Source: Desulfonema magnum
Lineage (GTDB): Bacteria; Desulfobacterota; Desulfobacteria; Desulfobacterales; 4be13
Direction of reading: 5' to 3'
NCBI RefSeq assembly: GCF_017377395.1
Contig: NZ_CP061800.1
Coordinates: forward strand, 7,797,001 to 7,861,000
Length of the DNA: 64,000 bases
Position 1 is the stretch's first letter. Each line of letters opens with the position of its first letter. Below the pieces are notes generated by a model. The model did not search any database and had not been told where the DNA came from. It was given only the letters and a program-made list of their open reading frames with translations. Shown in pieces: positions 28,932 through 36,793 of the stretch. The position numbers and the translations under genes are program-made.

Positions 28932-29573
28932 ATGATAAATTCCGTAAAATACAAGCGATCCCTGATCATAGGAATGCTGCTTTCAGAAAATTCATATTCT
29001 CGTCAGATAAAGAGCCAAAATGGTAAGTTACTGGCCGAACTTACTGTTTGTCACGACCCTGAGCAGGCGGATTTGGCGCATTGGAAAGCTGATGAAATAA
29101 ACAGGCTTTTTGACAGCCATGTGATGGTCAGAGAATATGATGATGATAAAATCGGATTTTCTGTTATCAGGGGCAGGCGCATCCGGGTAATACACAAATG
29201 GTTTCATCGGTGCGGTAAAAAAGCCATTACCAACAAGATCAGCTTTATGGATCATCCCGTGGGCATGGCAATGCTTCTTTGTGATATGTCTTTTGTGAAG
29301 AAATCAGAAAAATCAGAGCCTTGTATTTCAATAGCTTTGCCCTGTTTTTCAAAGGATGATGTGGGAAGACTTCTGGCACATATCAGGAAGTTCTGCGGGG
29401 CAGATGGATATCTCAGTGATGAAAGGTGGGAATGTCGGGAACTAATTTTCGATGCTGAAAACAGCGAAAACCTCTGGGATTATATAAGTCTCTGGATACC
29501 GAAAGTTCCGTCTGTGCTGGACAAATTTTCATTTATTGGGGAAAAATACGGGCTTAATCAGGGGGATCCGTGA
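28932..29573 (+). CDS. LAGLIDADG-like homing endonuclease homologue, possibly degenerate, 213 aa
   Basis: The order of motifs fits the LAGLIDADG_2 family: a first helix SLIIGMLLSENS (about 10-21), then HDPEQADLAHWKADEINRLF (about 40-59), WFHRCGKKAITN (about 89-100), a second helix HPVGMAMLLCDMSFV (about 106-120), CFSKDDVGRLLAHIRKF (about 136-152) and a final YISLWIPKVPSVLDKF. The acidic residues E and D at the ends of the two helices persist, though the canonical DG pairs are lost, so activity is uncertain. It lies 370 bases downstream of a tRNA with a group I intron, outside the intron. Such enzymes cleave intronless alleles and spread introns. Confidence 0.6.
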   Translation: MINSVKYKRSLIIGMLLSENSYSRQIKSQNGKLLAELTVCHDPEQADLAHWKADEINRLFDSHVMVREYDDDKIGFSVIRGRRIRVIHKWFHRCGKKAITNKISFMDHPVGMAMLLCDMSFVKKSEKSEPCISIALPCFSKDDVGRLLAHIRKFCGADGYLSDERWECRELIFDAENSENLWDYISLWIPKVPSVLDKFSFIGEKYGLNQGDP

Positions 29574-29687
29574 GTGGAGGGATTTATAACCTGGCGGACT
29601 AATTTCACTCCCGGAGGGACTGAGATATCTTAGCAAAAGGAATGCCAAAGTATAGCCAAAGTGCAACTTTGGCACTCCTTTTTCGGA

Positions 29688-30128
29688 TTATCGTCGGGAA
29701 CCTGTCCATACACGATCTTCAACCCAGTAACCTGGCTCATTTTCAATTTTGATCCATTTCCCGCGAACCCATTTGCCTCTGCGGTTATAATGTCCCGGAT
29801 TCCAAACCTTTTTATAAGTCGGCGGAACCCATACCTTTCTGATTTCCCAATGCCCCCGACGATGGGGATGCCTCGGACGCTTCGGGCAATCATAAACAGG
29901 GGACGGCGCATAATGATCACGATAAACCTTATCTTTTCTGACAGGTATTGTCGCATTAGACCGGTCGCGTTGGGAATTATTAATGATGGCGCTTCCAAGT
30001 ATGGCAGCTCCGATACCAATGGCGACCCCCTCCCACCGATGCCGCTGTTTGGAACCGGCCCAGGCCGGGGGAGTCAGAAGACAGACACATACAGCGATTG
30101 CGATCATTGCAATAAACATTTTTTTCAT
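29688..30128 (-). CDS. Small secreted basic protein with Trp/Gly-rich repeats, 146 aa
   Basis: A signal peptide (about 1-24, ending PPAWA) is followed by a glycine/alanine hydrophobic stretch (GVAIGIGAAILGSAI) and a basic, aromatic C-terminus (WVPPTYKKVWNPGHYNRRGKWV..GYWVEDRVW). This resembles the WXXGXW/YXWGXW-type small envelope proteins of unknown role. A good ribosome site (AAGGAGG, just before ATG at 30128) is present. It is downstream of the sigma/anti-sigma pair on the same strand and could be part of that regulon. Confidence 0.72.
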   Translation of the reverse strand: MKKMFIAMIAIAVCVCLLTPPAWAGSKQRHRWEGVAIGIGAAILGSAIINNSQRDRSNATIPVRKDKVYRDHYAPSPVYDCPKRPRHPHRRGHWEIRKVWVPPTYKKVWNPGHYNRRGKWVRGKWIKIENEPGYWVEDRVWTGSRR

Positions 30129-30149
30129 TTTGTACCTCCTTTATAACGG

Positions 30150-30260
30150 GTGTTAGGTGTTAAGTGTTAGGTGTTAGGTGTTAGGTGTTAGGTGTTAGGT
30201 TCGGAAGTTTCAGCTTTATTTTTCCTAACACCTAACACTTAACACCTAACACCTTTTAAA
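30150..30260. repeat. TTAGGTG micro-repeats in inverted orientation
   Basis: About six GTGTTAGGT units (30156-30199) face the inverse CCTAACACTTAACACC (about 30225-30255), forming a long hairpin. Shorter runs of the same word occur at 34498-34520, 41234-41245 and 53780-53803. Confidence 0.85.
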
Positions 30261-30288
30261 TCCTTAGACACCGTTTTTCAAAAAAAGT

Positions 30289-30744
30289 TCAAAAAGAATT
30301 TGAAATATTAAAAAGCAGGTATCCCCCCTTGTATTTTGGCCCTCCCACGGTAATCGCCCCGGGGTTCAGAAGCTGGATCACGGTCTGAAATATTTGCCGA
30401 TTTTTTTTAAAAAGCTCAAGCCGGAGTTCGGTCCGATTTCCCCTTATCCCTATAGGAGTGATCTTTAATACCCTGTTTTCCGGGAGAGAAGCTCTGCCGG
30501 TTTTTTTCATGCCCACAGTCATGTTGTTCTGACTGAGAAGCCGGTATGAAGAATATTTAAAAACCGACTGAAGTTCTTTAATCAGATCAGATAAACGGGG
30601 ATCGGCAAATTTGGCATTCTGAGAAGCCAGCACTGTTTTGACCACAATATTGATTTTTGGTCCGGCAGCCCCGAGCGGATCTGCCAGCCCCATCATCAGA
30701 ACAGATGACAAGAATAACACGATGATATATTTTCTGAGTCTCAT
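30289..30744 (-). CDS. Secreted protein of unknown function, 151 aa
   Basis: A cleavable signal peptide (about 1-27, ending PLGAAG) leads a mainly beta-predicted domain (IKELQSVFKYSSYRLL..LKITPIGIRGNRTELRLEL..VIQLLNPGAITVGGPKYKGG). The family is not recognised. It is 15 bases downstream of the anti-sigma gene on the same strand, so it is likely co-transcribed and may be an envelope target or partner of that system. Confidence 0.7.
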   Translation of the reverse strand: MRLRKYIIVLFLSSVLMMGLADPLGAAGPKINIVVKTVLASQNAKFADPRLSDLIKELQSVFKYSSYRLLSQNNMTVGMKKTGRASLPENRVLKITPIGIRGNRTELRLELFKKNRQIFQTVIQLLNPGAITVGGPKYKGGYLLFNISNSF

Positions 30745-30759
30745 TTTTCGCTCCTGAAA

Positions 30760-31251
30760 TTAAAATGTCTCATTAAACCAGATAATTGTCTGGTGAGATT
30801 CAGGTGTCTCTAAAATCATAACAGATGCAATGTCCCCCGTAAAGGAGCTTACAATGGCGCTGGGGCCGGCTACGGAAGCAGGCGGTTTGGTAAAAGAAAA
30901 AAACAAGATAAGAATCGCCGTTGCCATGGCCGGAATAAAAAATTTTTTGAGAGAATTGAGAATTGAGAATTGAGAATTGAGAATTGGAATCAGACTTTCA
31001 AGTTTCGAGTTTCGAGTTTCAAGTTTCGAGATTATACGATATTCGAAATCATCGGGTATGGCCTGGGAAACGGATTTGTCAAGACTGTCCGTAAACAGGG
31101 CGGAGAGGGATTCATTCTCCTGCAATGCTTTCTGACAGGAAGGGCAGTCTCTGAGATGTTCAGTCATTTGGGCGCGTTCATCCGGCCTGAGTTCCTTATC
31201 AAAGAACTTATTTAACAGGATCGGATCACATTTTCTGCGGCTTTTTTTCAT
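30760..31251 (-). CDS. Anti-sigma factor with zinc-finger domain, 163 aa
   Basis: The N-terminus has a zf-HC2 pattern: C8..H29..C33..C36 in HLRDCPSCQKAL. One membrane helix follows (about 108-122), then a short periplasmic tail. Such proteins sequester an ECF sigma factor at the membrane until released. The start overlaps the sigma gene by 4 bases. The linker (about 75-100, SKLETRNSKLESLIPILNS and on) is encoded by GAGAATT and TTTCGAG micro-repeats (30951-31030) of a type otherwise found between genes here. Confidence 0.85.
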   Translation of the reverse strand: MKKSRRKCDPILLNKFFDKELRPDERAQMTEHLRDCPSCQKALQENESLSALFTDSLDKSVSQAIPDDFEYRIISKLETRNSKLESLIPILNSQFSILNSLKKFFIPAMATAILILFFSFTKPPASVAGPSAIVSSFTGDIASVMILETPESHQTIIWFNETF

Positions 31252-31853
31252 GGCTTGTTCTCCTCATCCATGTATTCTTTCAGGAGTTCTTTTAATTTTT
31301 TTCGCGCGTAAAAGAGCCGGGAACTCACTGTTCCTCTTTTGATTTTCAGGGTCCTGGCAATTTCATCGTAGGAAAGGCCCTCGGCCTCTTTGAGGACAAA
31401 AACAGCCCTTGCGTCTTCCGGCAGTTTCCGGAGTGTTTCCCATATGATTTTTTCAAATTCCTTTTTTTGATAAAGACTCTCCGGATGATAATCATCTGTC
31501 CCCAGTTCCGGGTAATCCCCGCCCTCATCACTTTCAAGAGGCTGGTGATGCCACCTGAACCTCCGCTTCCATCTTCTCTGCCAGTTAAGGCACTGGTTGA
31601 CAGTGATGCGGCGGAGCCAGGTTGAAAGCTTTGCATCTTGTCTGAATGTATGGATATTTTGCCAGACCTTCAGAAAAACCTCCTGAACGATATCCAGACT
31701 TTCCTCTTTTTCCAAAGTGATACTGTATGCAATACCAAAAAGTTTGGTCTGATATTGCTGAATAAGAACACGAAACGCCTCCTCATCCTTCTGTTTCAGG
31801 AGAGATATCAGCCGGGCTTCGTCCCATAACTTTGTATTTACTTTATTAGACAC
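31248..31853 (-). CDS. ECF-family RNA polymerase sigma factor, 201 aa
   Basis: Region 2 (about 25-90) includes the DIVQEVFLKVWQNI promoter-melting helix and region 4 (about 130-190) contains LPEDARAVFVLKEAEGLSYDEIA and the DNA-reading helix KIKRGTVSSRLFYARKKL. It is paired with the anti-sigma gene by a 4-base overlap. The frame opens with GTG at 31853; no ribosome site is clear, and the region 2 fold begins soon after. It probably controls its own operon (anti-sigma and one or two secreted proteins) in response to envelope change. Confidence 0.93.
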   Translation of the reverse strand: MSNKVNTKLWDEARLISLLKQKDEEAFRVLIQQYQTKLFGIAYSITLEKEESLDIVQEVFLKVWQNIHTFRQDAKLSTWLRRITVNQCLNWQRRWKRRFRWHHQPLESDEGGDYPELGTDDYHPESLYQKKEFEKIIWETLRKLPEDARAVFVLKEAEGLSYDEIARTLKIKRGTVSSRLFYARKKLKELLKEYMDEENKP

Positions 31854-32611
31854 CGATTATCGAGAAAAACTCATTTTTAAGTTTGATTTTTTACAAAATC
31901 CGACATTCAAATATTGAAATACATAAGTAACCCAAAATGGTCAACACAAAATATGGGGAAGGAACATCATGAAAGGCGCGACAGATCTTTTTTTAAAAAA
32001 TTGCAAAATATGAAAAATAGTATTATGGTATTTGTTTGTCTGAACAGGGCGTAAGCGTTTATTAATTGTTTTAAAAGCAACAGGTTAATCCTGTTAATCT
32101 TTTAATCCTTAAATCAGGGTTCAGACAACATGAAAAGAATTTCATACTGGCTTACCATGAAAACATAACTGAAAAACCGGATTTTTCAGGCGGGTCTCTT
32201 TTCATCTCCGGGGGAAAAACCCGGTTTCTTTTCATGAACGTTTAATTAAGTACCTGATCACTCGATGTACAAGTTTTTTTCTGTCATTCCTGCGAAAGCA
32301 GGAATCCACTGCTCCCGGAAGCGCCGTATATGCCCAAAATGGATTCCTGCTTTCGCAGGAATGACAGGCTGTTTACTCGAACCGGGTCAAAAAACTTGAA
32401 CATCGAGTGATCAAAAGTTTTTTATACAATTTTTTTTCCGAGCGGCAGAGAAACCCGGCTTTTTCCTTTGTCGGAGAAGCATCATTCCGGAAAAAATCCG
32501 GGTTTCTTTCCCGGGCAGATATTAAAAACTTATGGTTAGGTACTTATCTGATTATAAAAGAAGAGACACAGCAATCCTGTTCTGCGATTTAAAAAAAACG
32601 AAAAGGAGGGT
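31854..32611. repeat. Intergenic region with several palindromic elements
   Basis: Promoter zone between the sigma factor and the ligase, diverging. 32150-32245 has an AAACCCGG palindrome with CATGAAAA flanks; 32255-32413 the CTCGATG element; 32430-32545 an AAACCCGGCTTTTT palindrome ending in AACTTATGGTTAGG, an end also seen at 36405-36430 and 46378-46396. No gene seen. Confidence 0.7.
32255..32413. mobile_element. 147-bp miniature element (CTCGATG ends), TSD TGATCA
   Basis: The core 32261-32407 has inverted ends CTCGATG and CATCGAG and TGATCA direct repeats at 32255-32260 and 32408-32413. The interior hairpin TCATTCCTGCGAAAGCAGGA is shared with the copy in the antitoxin gene. Confidence 0.9.
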
Positions 32612-34396
32612 ATGATGAGACATGTCAATAAGATATTGCTGATATTTCTGGTTATGATTCACGCCTTGGCAATGAACGCTCTGGCGACAGATCAGGAATT
32701 TGCCAAAAAAAGAATTCAGAAATTAAGTTCGGAGATCACCAGACATGATTATTTGTATTATGTCTTGGGAAAGCCTGAAATATCTGACAAAGCATATGAC
32801 CAACTTTTTGACGAGCTTGTCAGGCTTGAAAAAGAATTTCCCGATCTTGTTTTGCAGGACAGCCCCTCAAAGAGAGTCGGATCCGAACTGGATAATGCCT
32901 TTCCTCAGGTTCCGCATAATCCGCCTATGCTGAGTCTGGAGAAATGCTATTCAGCAGAAGAGGTTATTTCATGGGCAAAGAAAACTCAGGCAAAAGCCGG
33001 AGAAAAACTCTCTTTTGTTTTGGAAGAGAAAATTGACGGCACTGCCATTGAACTGATTTATAAAGAAGGCGTTTTAATCTGCGCATCAACCCGGGGGAAT
33101 GGTAAAACAGGTTATGATATCACAAACAACGCGCGTACCATCAGACCCCTTCCGCTCAGATTGAACCCCCCCCTTTCTTTTACTGTCCGAGGTGAGGTGT
33201 TTATTAAGAAAGCAGATTTTGCCAGACTTGTCAGGGAAAGCGGGGCCTCTTATGACAGTGCCAGAAATCTGGCAGCCGGTGCGCTGAGAAAAAAGAACAG
33301 TTCGGAGACAGCGAAAATCCCCTTGGATATTTTTCTGTTTGAAGCAGTATGCGGGGATACAGATGACAAAACCGCTCATTCAGATTTGCTCGTCTTATTA
33401 ACCGAACTGGGCTTCAGAACCAATCCCAACCATCAGACAGTCAGCAATATCTCTGATATTAAAAAATATATCGAAGATGCCATATTGAGAAGGGACACAC
33501 TGGCGTATGAAATTGACGGCCTTGTGGTGAAGGTCAATGAAATGCGGACCAGAAAAAGCCTTGGCAGTACCGAACGTTTTCCCAGATGGGCGGTCGCGTA
33601 CAAGTTCAAATCCCCTGAAGATGAGACTGTTGTTGAAAGTATAGATTTGCAGGTCGGTCGTCTGGGACGAATAACACCCGTGGCAAAACTTCGTACTGTC
33701 AGGATCCGCGGAACGGACATCACCCGTGCCACGCTTCACAATCAGGATTATATCAGCCAGTTGGAGCTGGCAGTGGGAGATACAGTGAAAATATCCAGAA
33801 GAGGTCATGTCATCCCCGCGGTGGACCAGGTTGTTGAAAAAAACACACTGGGAAATGCCATTTTTCAAATGCCGACAAAATGCCCTGTATGCAAAACCCT
33901 TTTAAAAATAAAGGGCAAACATCATTTTTGTCCCAACACGGACTGCCCGGAACAGGTTAAGGCCAGGCTGATCTGGTTCTCAAAAAAAATGAAGATTAAA
34001 TATCTCGGTCCCAAAACCACGGGTCTCCTTATTTCTCAGAAACAAATTCAATACCCGGAAGATATTTACACGCTCAGTGCGGAAGACCTGAAAAATTTGA
34101 AAGGCTTGGGAGAGAAGAAGAGCGGTTCGATTGCTGCCAGCATCGAGAAGAGTAAAAACAACCCGTTTCAGGTGGTGCTTTTTGCCCTCGGAATCAGAGG
34201 ACTTGGAACAAAGAATATCCGGCTGCTGACAACAGCGGGACTTGATTCGGTTGACAAAATTTTAAAGGCCGGAACACGCGGTCTTTCTCAGATAAAAGGA
34301 ATAGGGAATCACACGGCTTCTCAGATCATCAGCGGATTCACGCCCCGAATCATGAAAACGGTCAAGGCGTTGAAAAACGCGGGGTTAGCACTTTAG
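32612..34396 (+). CDS. NAD-dependent DNA ligase with N-terminal signal peptide and no BRCT, 594 aa
   Basis: A hydrophobic stretch (ILLIFLVMIHALAMNALA, about 8-25) looks like a cleavable export signal. Then come the ligase Ia domain (HDYLYYVLGKPEISDKAYDQL), the adenylation domain with active-site Lys in EEKIDGTAIEL (about 129-139), the OB fold, a four-Cys zinc finger (CPVC..CPNTDCP, about 421-441) and HhH repeats to 594. The BRCT domain of housekeeping LigA is missing. E. coli LigB also has a signal-like start and lacks BRCT, so a periplasmic or auxiliary ligase is possible. AAGGAGG precedes the ATG pair. It is probably not the sole chromosomal ligase. Confidence 0.88.
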   Translation: MMRHVNKILLIFLVMIHALAMNALATDQEFAKKRIQKLSSEITRHDYLYYVLGKPEISDKAYDQLFDELVRLEKEFPDLVLQDSPSKRVGSELDNAFPQVPHNPPMLSLEKCYSAEEVISWAKKTQAKAGEKLSFVLEEKIDGTAIELIYKEGVLICASTRGNGKTGYDITNNARTIRPLPLRLNPPLSFTVRGEVFIKKADFARLVRESGASYDSARNLAAGALRKKNSSETAKIPLDIFLFEAVCGDTDDKTAHSDLLVLLTELGFRTNPNHQTVSNISDIKKYIEDAILRRDTLAYEIDGLVVKVNEMRTRKSLGSTERFPRWAVAYKFKSPEDETVVESIDLQVGRLGRITPVAKLRTVRIRGTDITRATLHNQDYISQLELAVGDTVKISRRGHVIPAVDQVVEKNTLGNAIFQMPTKCPVCKTLLKIKGKHHFCPNTDCPEQVKARLIWFSKKMKIKYLGPKTTGLLISQKQIQYPEDIYTLSAEDLKNLKGLGEKKSGSIAASIEKSKNNPFQVVLFALGIRGLGTKNIRLLTTAGLDSVDKILKAGTRGLSQIKGIGNHTASQIISGFTPRIMKTVKALKNAGLAL

Positions 34397-34529
34397 AACC
34401 TCAGCGATTCAGACCGTTACAGCCGACAAGCTGATAACGGACCTGATTATATCAGAGACTCATGATCGGAATAATCTCCCGGTCACAAAAATATACTGAC
34501 ACTTAACACCTGACACATATTTTAAAACA

Positions 34530-34964
34530 ATGAATCCTCCAATCATTCCGGCTGATAAAAAACTTAGAAAGCAAACTATTGTTGCCTTGCTTATCTGTAT
34601 TCCTATCGGGTTATTTCTGATACAAAGTTTGTCTGCTTATATTGAGGAGTTTGAATCCCTGATAGCCACTGATATTGAACTGGCGACGGTGAAGATCAAA
34701 AAGCTTCTGACCATCATTACAGTTATCAATGCGATTTTTTCTTCAGCATTGGCCTTGCACCTTAGTTCTCTTGCAATAAAAATTCTGAAATCAGGTTGTT
34801 ATCCGCCCCCGGGGATGCGGGTGATCAAAGACACGCCGCTTCAGATAGGGAAAAAAGCAAAAAATATAGGAACAGCACTTATTTTCACTGCCCTCTTGAT
34901 TTTGTCAACAAATATTATTTTATGGTATGTGCATGTAATGCTTGATCAGTTGATAAGTATCTGA
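34530..34964 (+). CDS. Small membrane protein of unknown function, 144 aa
   Basis: Three hydrophobic helices (about 16-35, 60-85 and 112-135) are separated by short polar loops; there is no recognised motif. The gene follows the ligase after 133 bases. Only a coding-like composition and a plausible ATG support it. Confidence 0.6.
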   Translation: MNPPIIPADKKLRKQTIVALLICIPIGLFLIQSLSAYIEEFESLIATDIELATVKIKKLLTIITVINAIFSSALALHLSSLAIKILKSGCYPPPGMRVIKDTPLQIGKKAKNIGTALIFTALLILSTNIILWYVHVMLDQLISI

Positions 34965-35160
34965 CTATAAGTTTTCGATATCTGAACGGGAAAGAACCCC
35001 GTCAAAATATTCAGCAGCCGGAAATCAGTATGTTCCGGGAAGAGGCGTCCTGTTTCCGGAGAGGCGGTATTCAGCTAATTTTTTATATATACACAAATAG
35101 TTATGATGTATTATTCATTCTGAATTCGACCTTCCGTTATCAGAAAACCAAAAAGATGCA

Positions 35161-35766
35161 ATGGGTGACACGATGTTTTATGCAGGTGTAAAATTCGGAG
35201 AGAATGCGGATTTCACAAGCGTTGTTATTGTGGAAAAAACACTGAAAAATTTAAAAAAGTATTATATTTTAAGAGAGATAAAGCAGTTCTCCTCAGACAC
35301 GGATTATCGTGAAATTGAAAATGAAATCATTAAAATATACAATGACAGAAAATTTATTGTAAGTAAGCGTGTTTTCAGTCAGGACAAAAGACCGGCAAAG
35401 ACCATCAAAGCGCATCCCGCCATTGTTGTCAGTTTCACTGGAACGGATACCCGTCAGGCAGACAGCCTGAGAAAAAGAAAAATACCGGCCGAGGCTATCG
35501 CCATATGCGACGGGGATAGCTGGCGAAAAGAAGATTACGGGCCCATATGCCTAGGGAATAATTACTATGTGCCCCAAGGTGATCTGATACGGAACTTATC
35601 CGCGGTATTTGGACAACACCGCCTGGTCATTGAGACTGAAATCCCGTTTGCAGAAAATCTGATCAAAGAACTTAACGGATCCGAATTAAAAGAAGAAAGT
35701 CTTATTTCAGCCTTGTCAATGCCCATATGGTTTTGTGAAAATATTCGGGTTATAAAACGGTATTAA
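35161..35766 (+). CDS. Hypothetical protein resembling phage terminase nuclease (RNase H-like) fold, 201 aa
   Basis: The pattern FYAGVKFGENADFTSVVIVE (two pieces in the RNase H beta hairpin position), then YREIENEIIKIYNDR, and YYVPQGDLIRNLSAVFG with RLVIETEIPFAENLIKELNG echo the nuclease domain of large terminase subunits. The usual first catalytic Asp (GVDLG) is Lys here, so activity is doubtful. No other phage gene is near. Its stop codon is 7 bases before a 10-copy tandem repeat. The fold assignment is tentative. Confidence 0.55.
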   Translation: MGDTMFYAGVKFGENADFTSVVIVEKTLKNLKKYYILREIKQFSSDTDYREIENEIIKIYNDRKFIVSKRVFSQDKRPAKTIKAHPAIVVSFTGTDTRQADSLRKRKIPAEAIAICDGDSWRKEDYGPICLGNNYYVPQGDLIRNLSAVFGQHRLVIETEIPFAENLIKELNGSELKEESLISALSMPIWFCENIRVIKRY

Positions 35767-35772
35767 GCAGAA

Positions 35773-36102
35773 GGAGTGCAAAAATTTTATTTTTGCGGAG
35801 CAGAAGGAGTGCAAAAATTTTATTTTTGCGGAGCAGAAGGAGTGCAAAAATTTTATTTTTGCGGAGCAGAAGGAGTGCAAAAATTTTATTTTTGCGGAGC
35901 AGAAGGAGTGCAAAAATTTTATTTTTGCGGAGCAGAAGGAGTGCAAAAATTTTATTTTTGCGGAGCAGAAGGAGTGCAAAAATTTTATTTTTGCGGAGCA
36001 GAAGGAGTGCAAAAATTTTATTTTTGCGGAGCAGAAGGAGTGCAAAAATTTTATTTTTGCGGAGCAGAAGGAGTGCAAAAATTTTATTTTTGCGGAGCGA
36101 GC
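35773..36102. repeat. Ten tandem 33-bp repeats, each with a small hairpin
   Basis: Units start GGAGTGCAAAAATTTT at 35773 and every 33 bases to 36070 and contain GCAAAAA..TTTTTGC, the left hairpin of the 1395-3640 core. Copies are identical except the end of the last one. The period is a multiple of three, which leaves long open frames on both strands that are not genes. Confidence 0.95.
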
Positions 36103-36452
36103 GAAGCGATGCGAGAGTGGCCATCATTTTATCTTTTTTGCGGGACGGGGTTTAAGAATGCGGGACGGGGTTGCAAACCCATATGCATCAGGCTAAGATT
36201 ACAACCTACTGTTTTTATTAAGTCTGATTTTGCCGGACGGGGTTTGCAACCCCGTCCGGAATATTTTCCGGATCGCCGCCCGCAAACGTTTCGGACGGGG
36301 TTGCAAACCCCGTCCGGCAGCCGTCCCGCATTCTTAGCCTGATGCATATGGGTTGCAAACCCCGTCCCGCAAAGGAAAAAAGCCGGATTTCTTTCCCGTG
36401 CAACTATCGAAAATTTATGGTTAGGCACTTATGACTTTATGATTTAAACGAG
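36103..36452. repeat. Nested GGACGGGGTTTGC palindromes
   Basis: Several copies of GGACGGGGTTTGCAACCCCG in both orientations (36150-36370), an inverted pair of CCCATATGCATCAGGCTAAG (36178 and 36336) and a right-end AACTTATGGTTAGG-like terminus form a composite stem-loop like that in the 20862-21200 element. Confidence 0.8.
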
Positions 36453-36662
36453 TTAAGCAAGTCCTATTGCAATCAGAACTGAGATAACGATCCAAAAACC
36501 AGCCTTGATTTTTCCGGCATACGCGGGCATGTCAGAATTGCTAAAATGATATGTTTTCAAAAGATGCGTTTTTCCTGGCGCGGCATACAGTTCTGCTGAA
36601 TCCTCGGGCCGAACCAGAAACAACAAAAATTTGCATAACGCGGATATGTTTTCTTCTTTCAT
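36453..36662 (-). CDS. Small membrane protein, 69 aa, unknown
   Basis: GGAGG lies 7 bases before ATG at 36662. A soluble N-terminal part (KFLLFLVRPEDSAELYAAPG) is followed by one C-terminal membrane helix (FWIVISVLIAIGL). No family recognised. It diverges from the MocR gene, which lies 131 bases away, and so might be its target. Confidence 0.55.
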   Translation of the reverse strand: MKEENISALCKFLLFLVRPEDSAELYAAPGKTHLLKTYHFSNSDMPAYAGKIKAGFWIVISVLIAIGLA

Positions 36663-36793
36663 CCTGTGACCTCCGACTGGTTTAAATTATTCATAAATTT
36701 TTTCTGCTCAAACATTTTGACACAGCCTAATGGTTCTGATAAATAATAACAGATACAGTTTGTTTAAAATTTAAGCATAACAGATGGGGGCAA

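Noticed and set aside
35716..36342. Open frames of 120-188 codons through the 33-bp array
   Set aside because: The period is a multiple of three so no stop arises; same peptide repeats on both strands, no start context.
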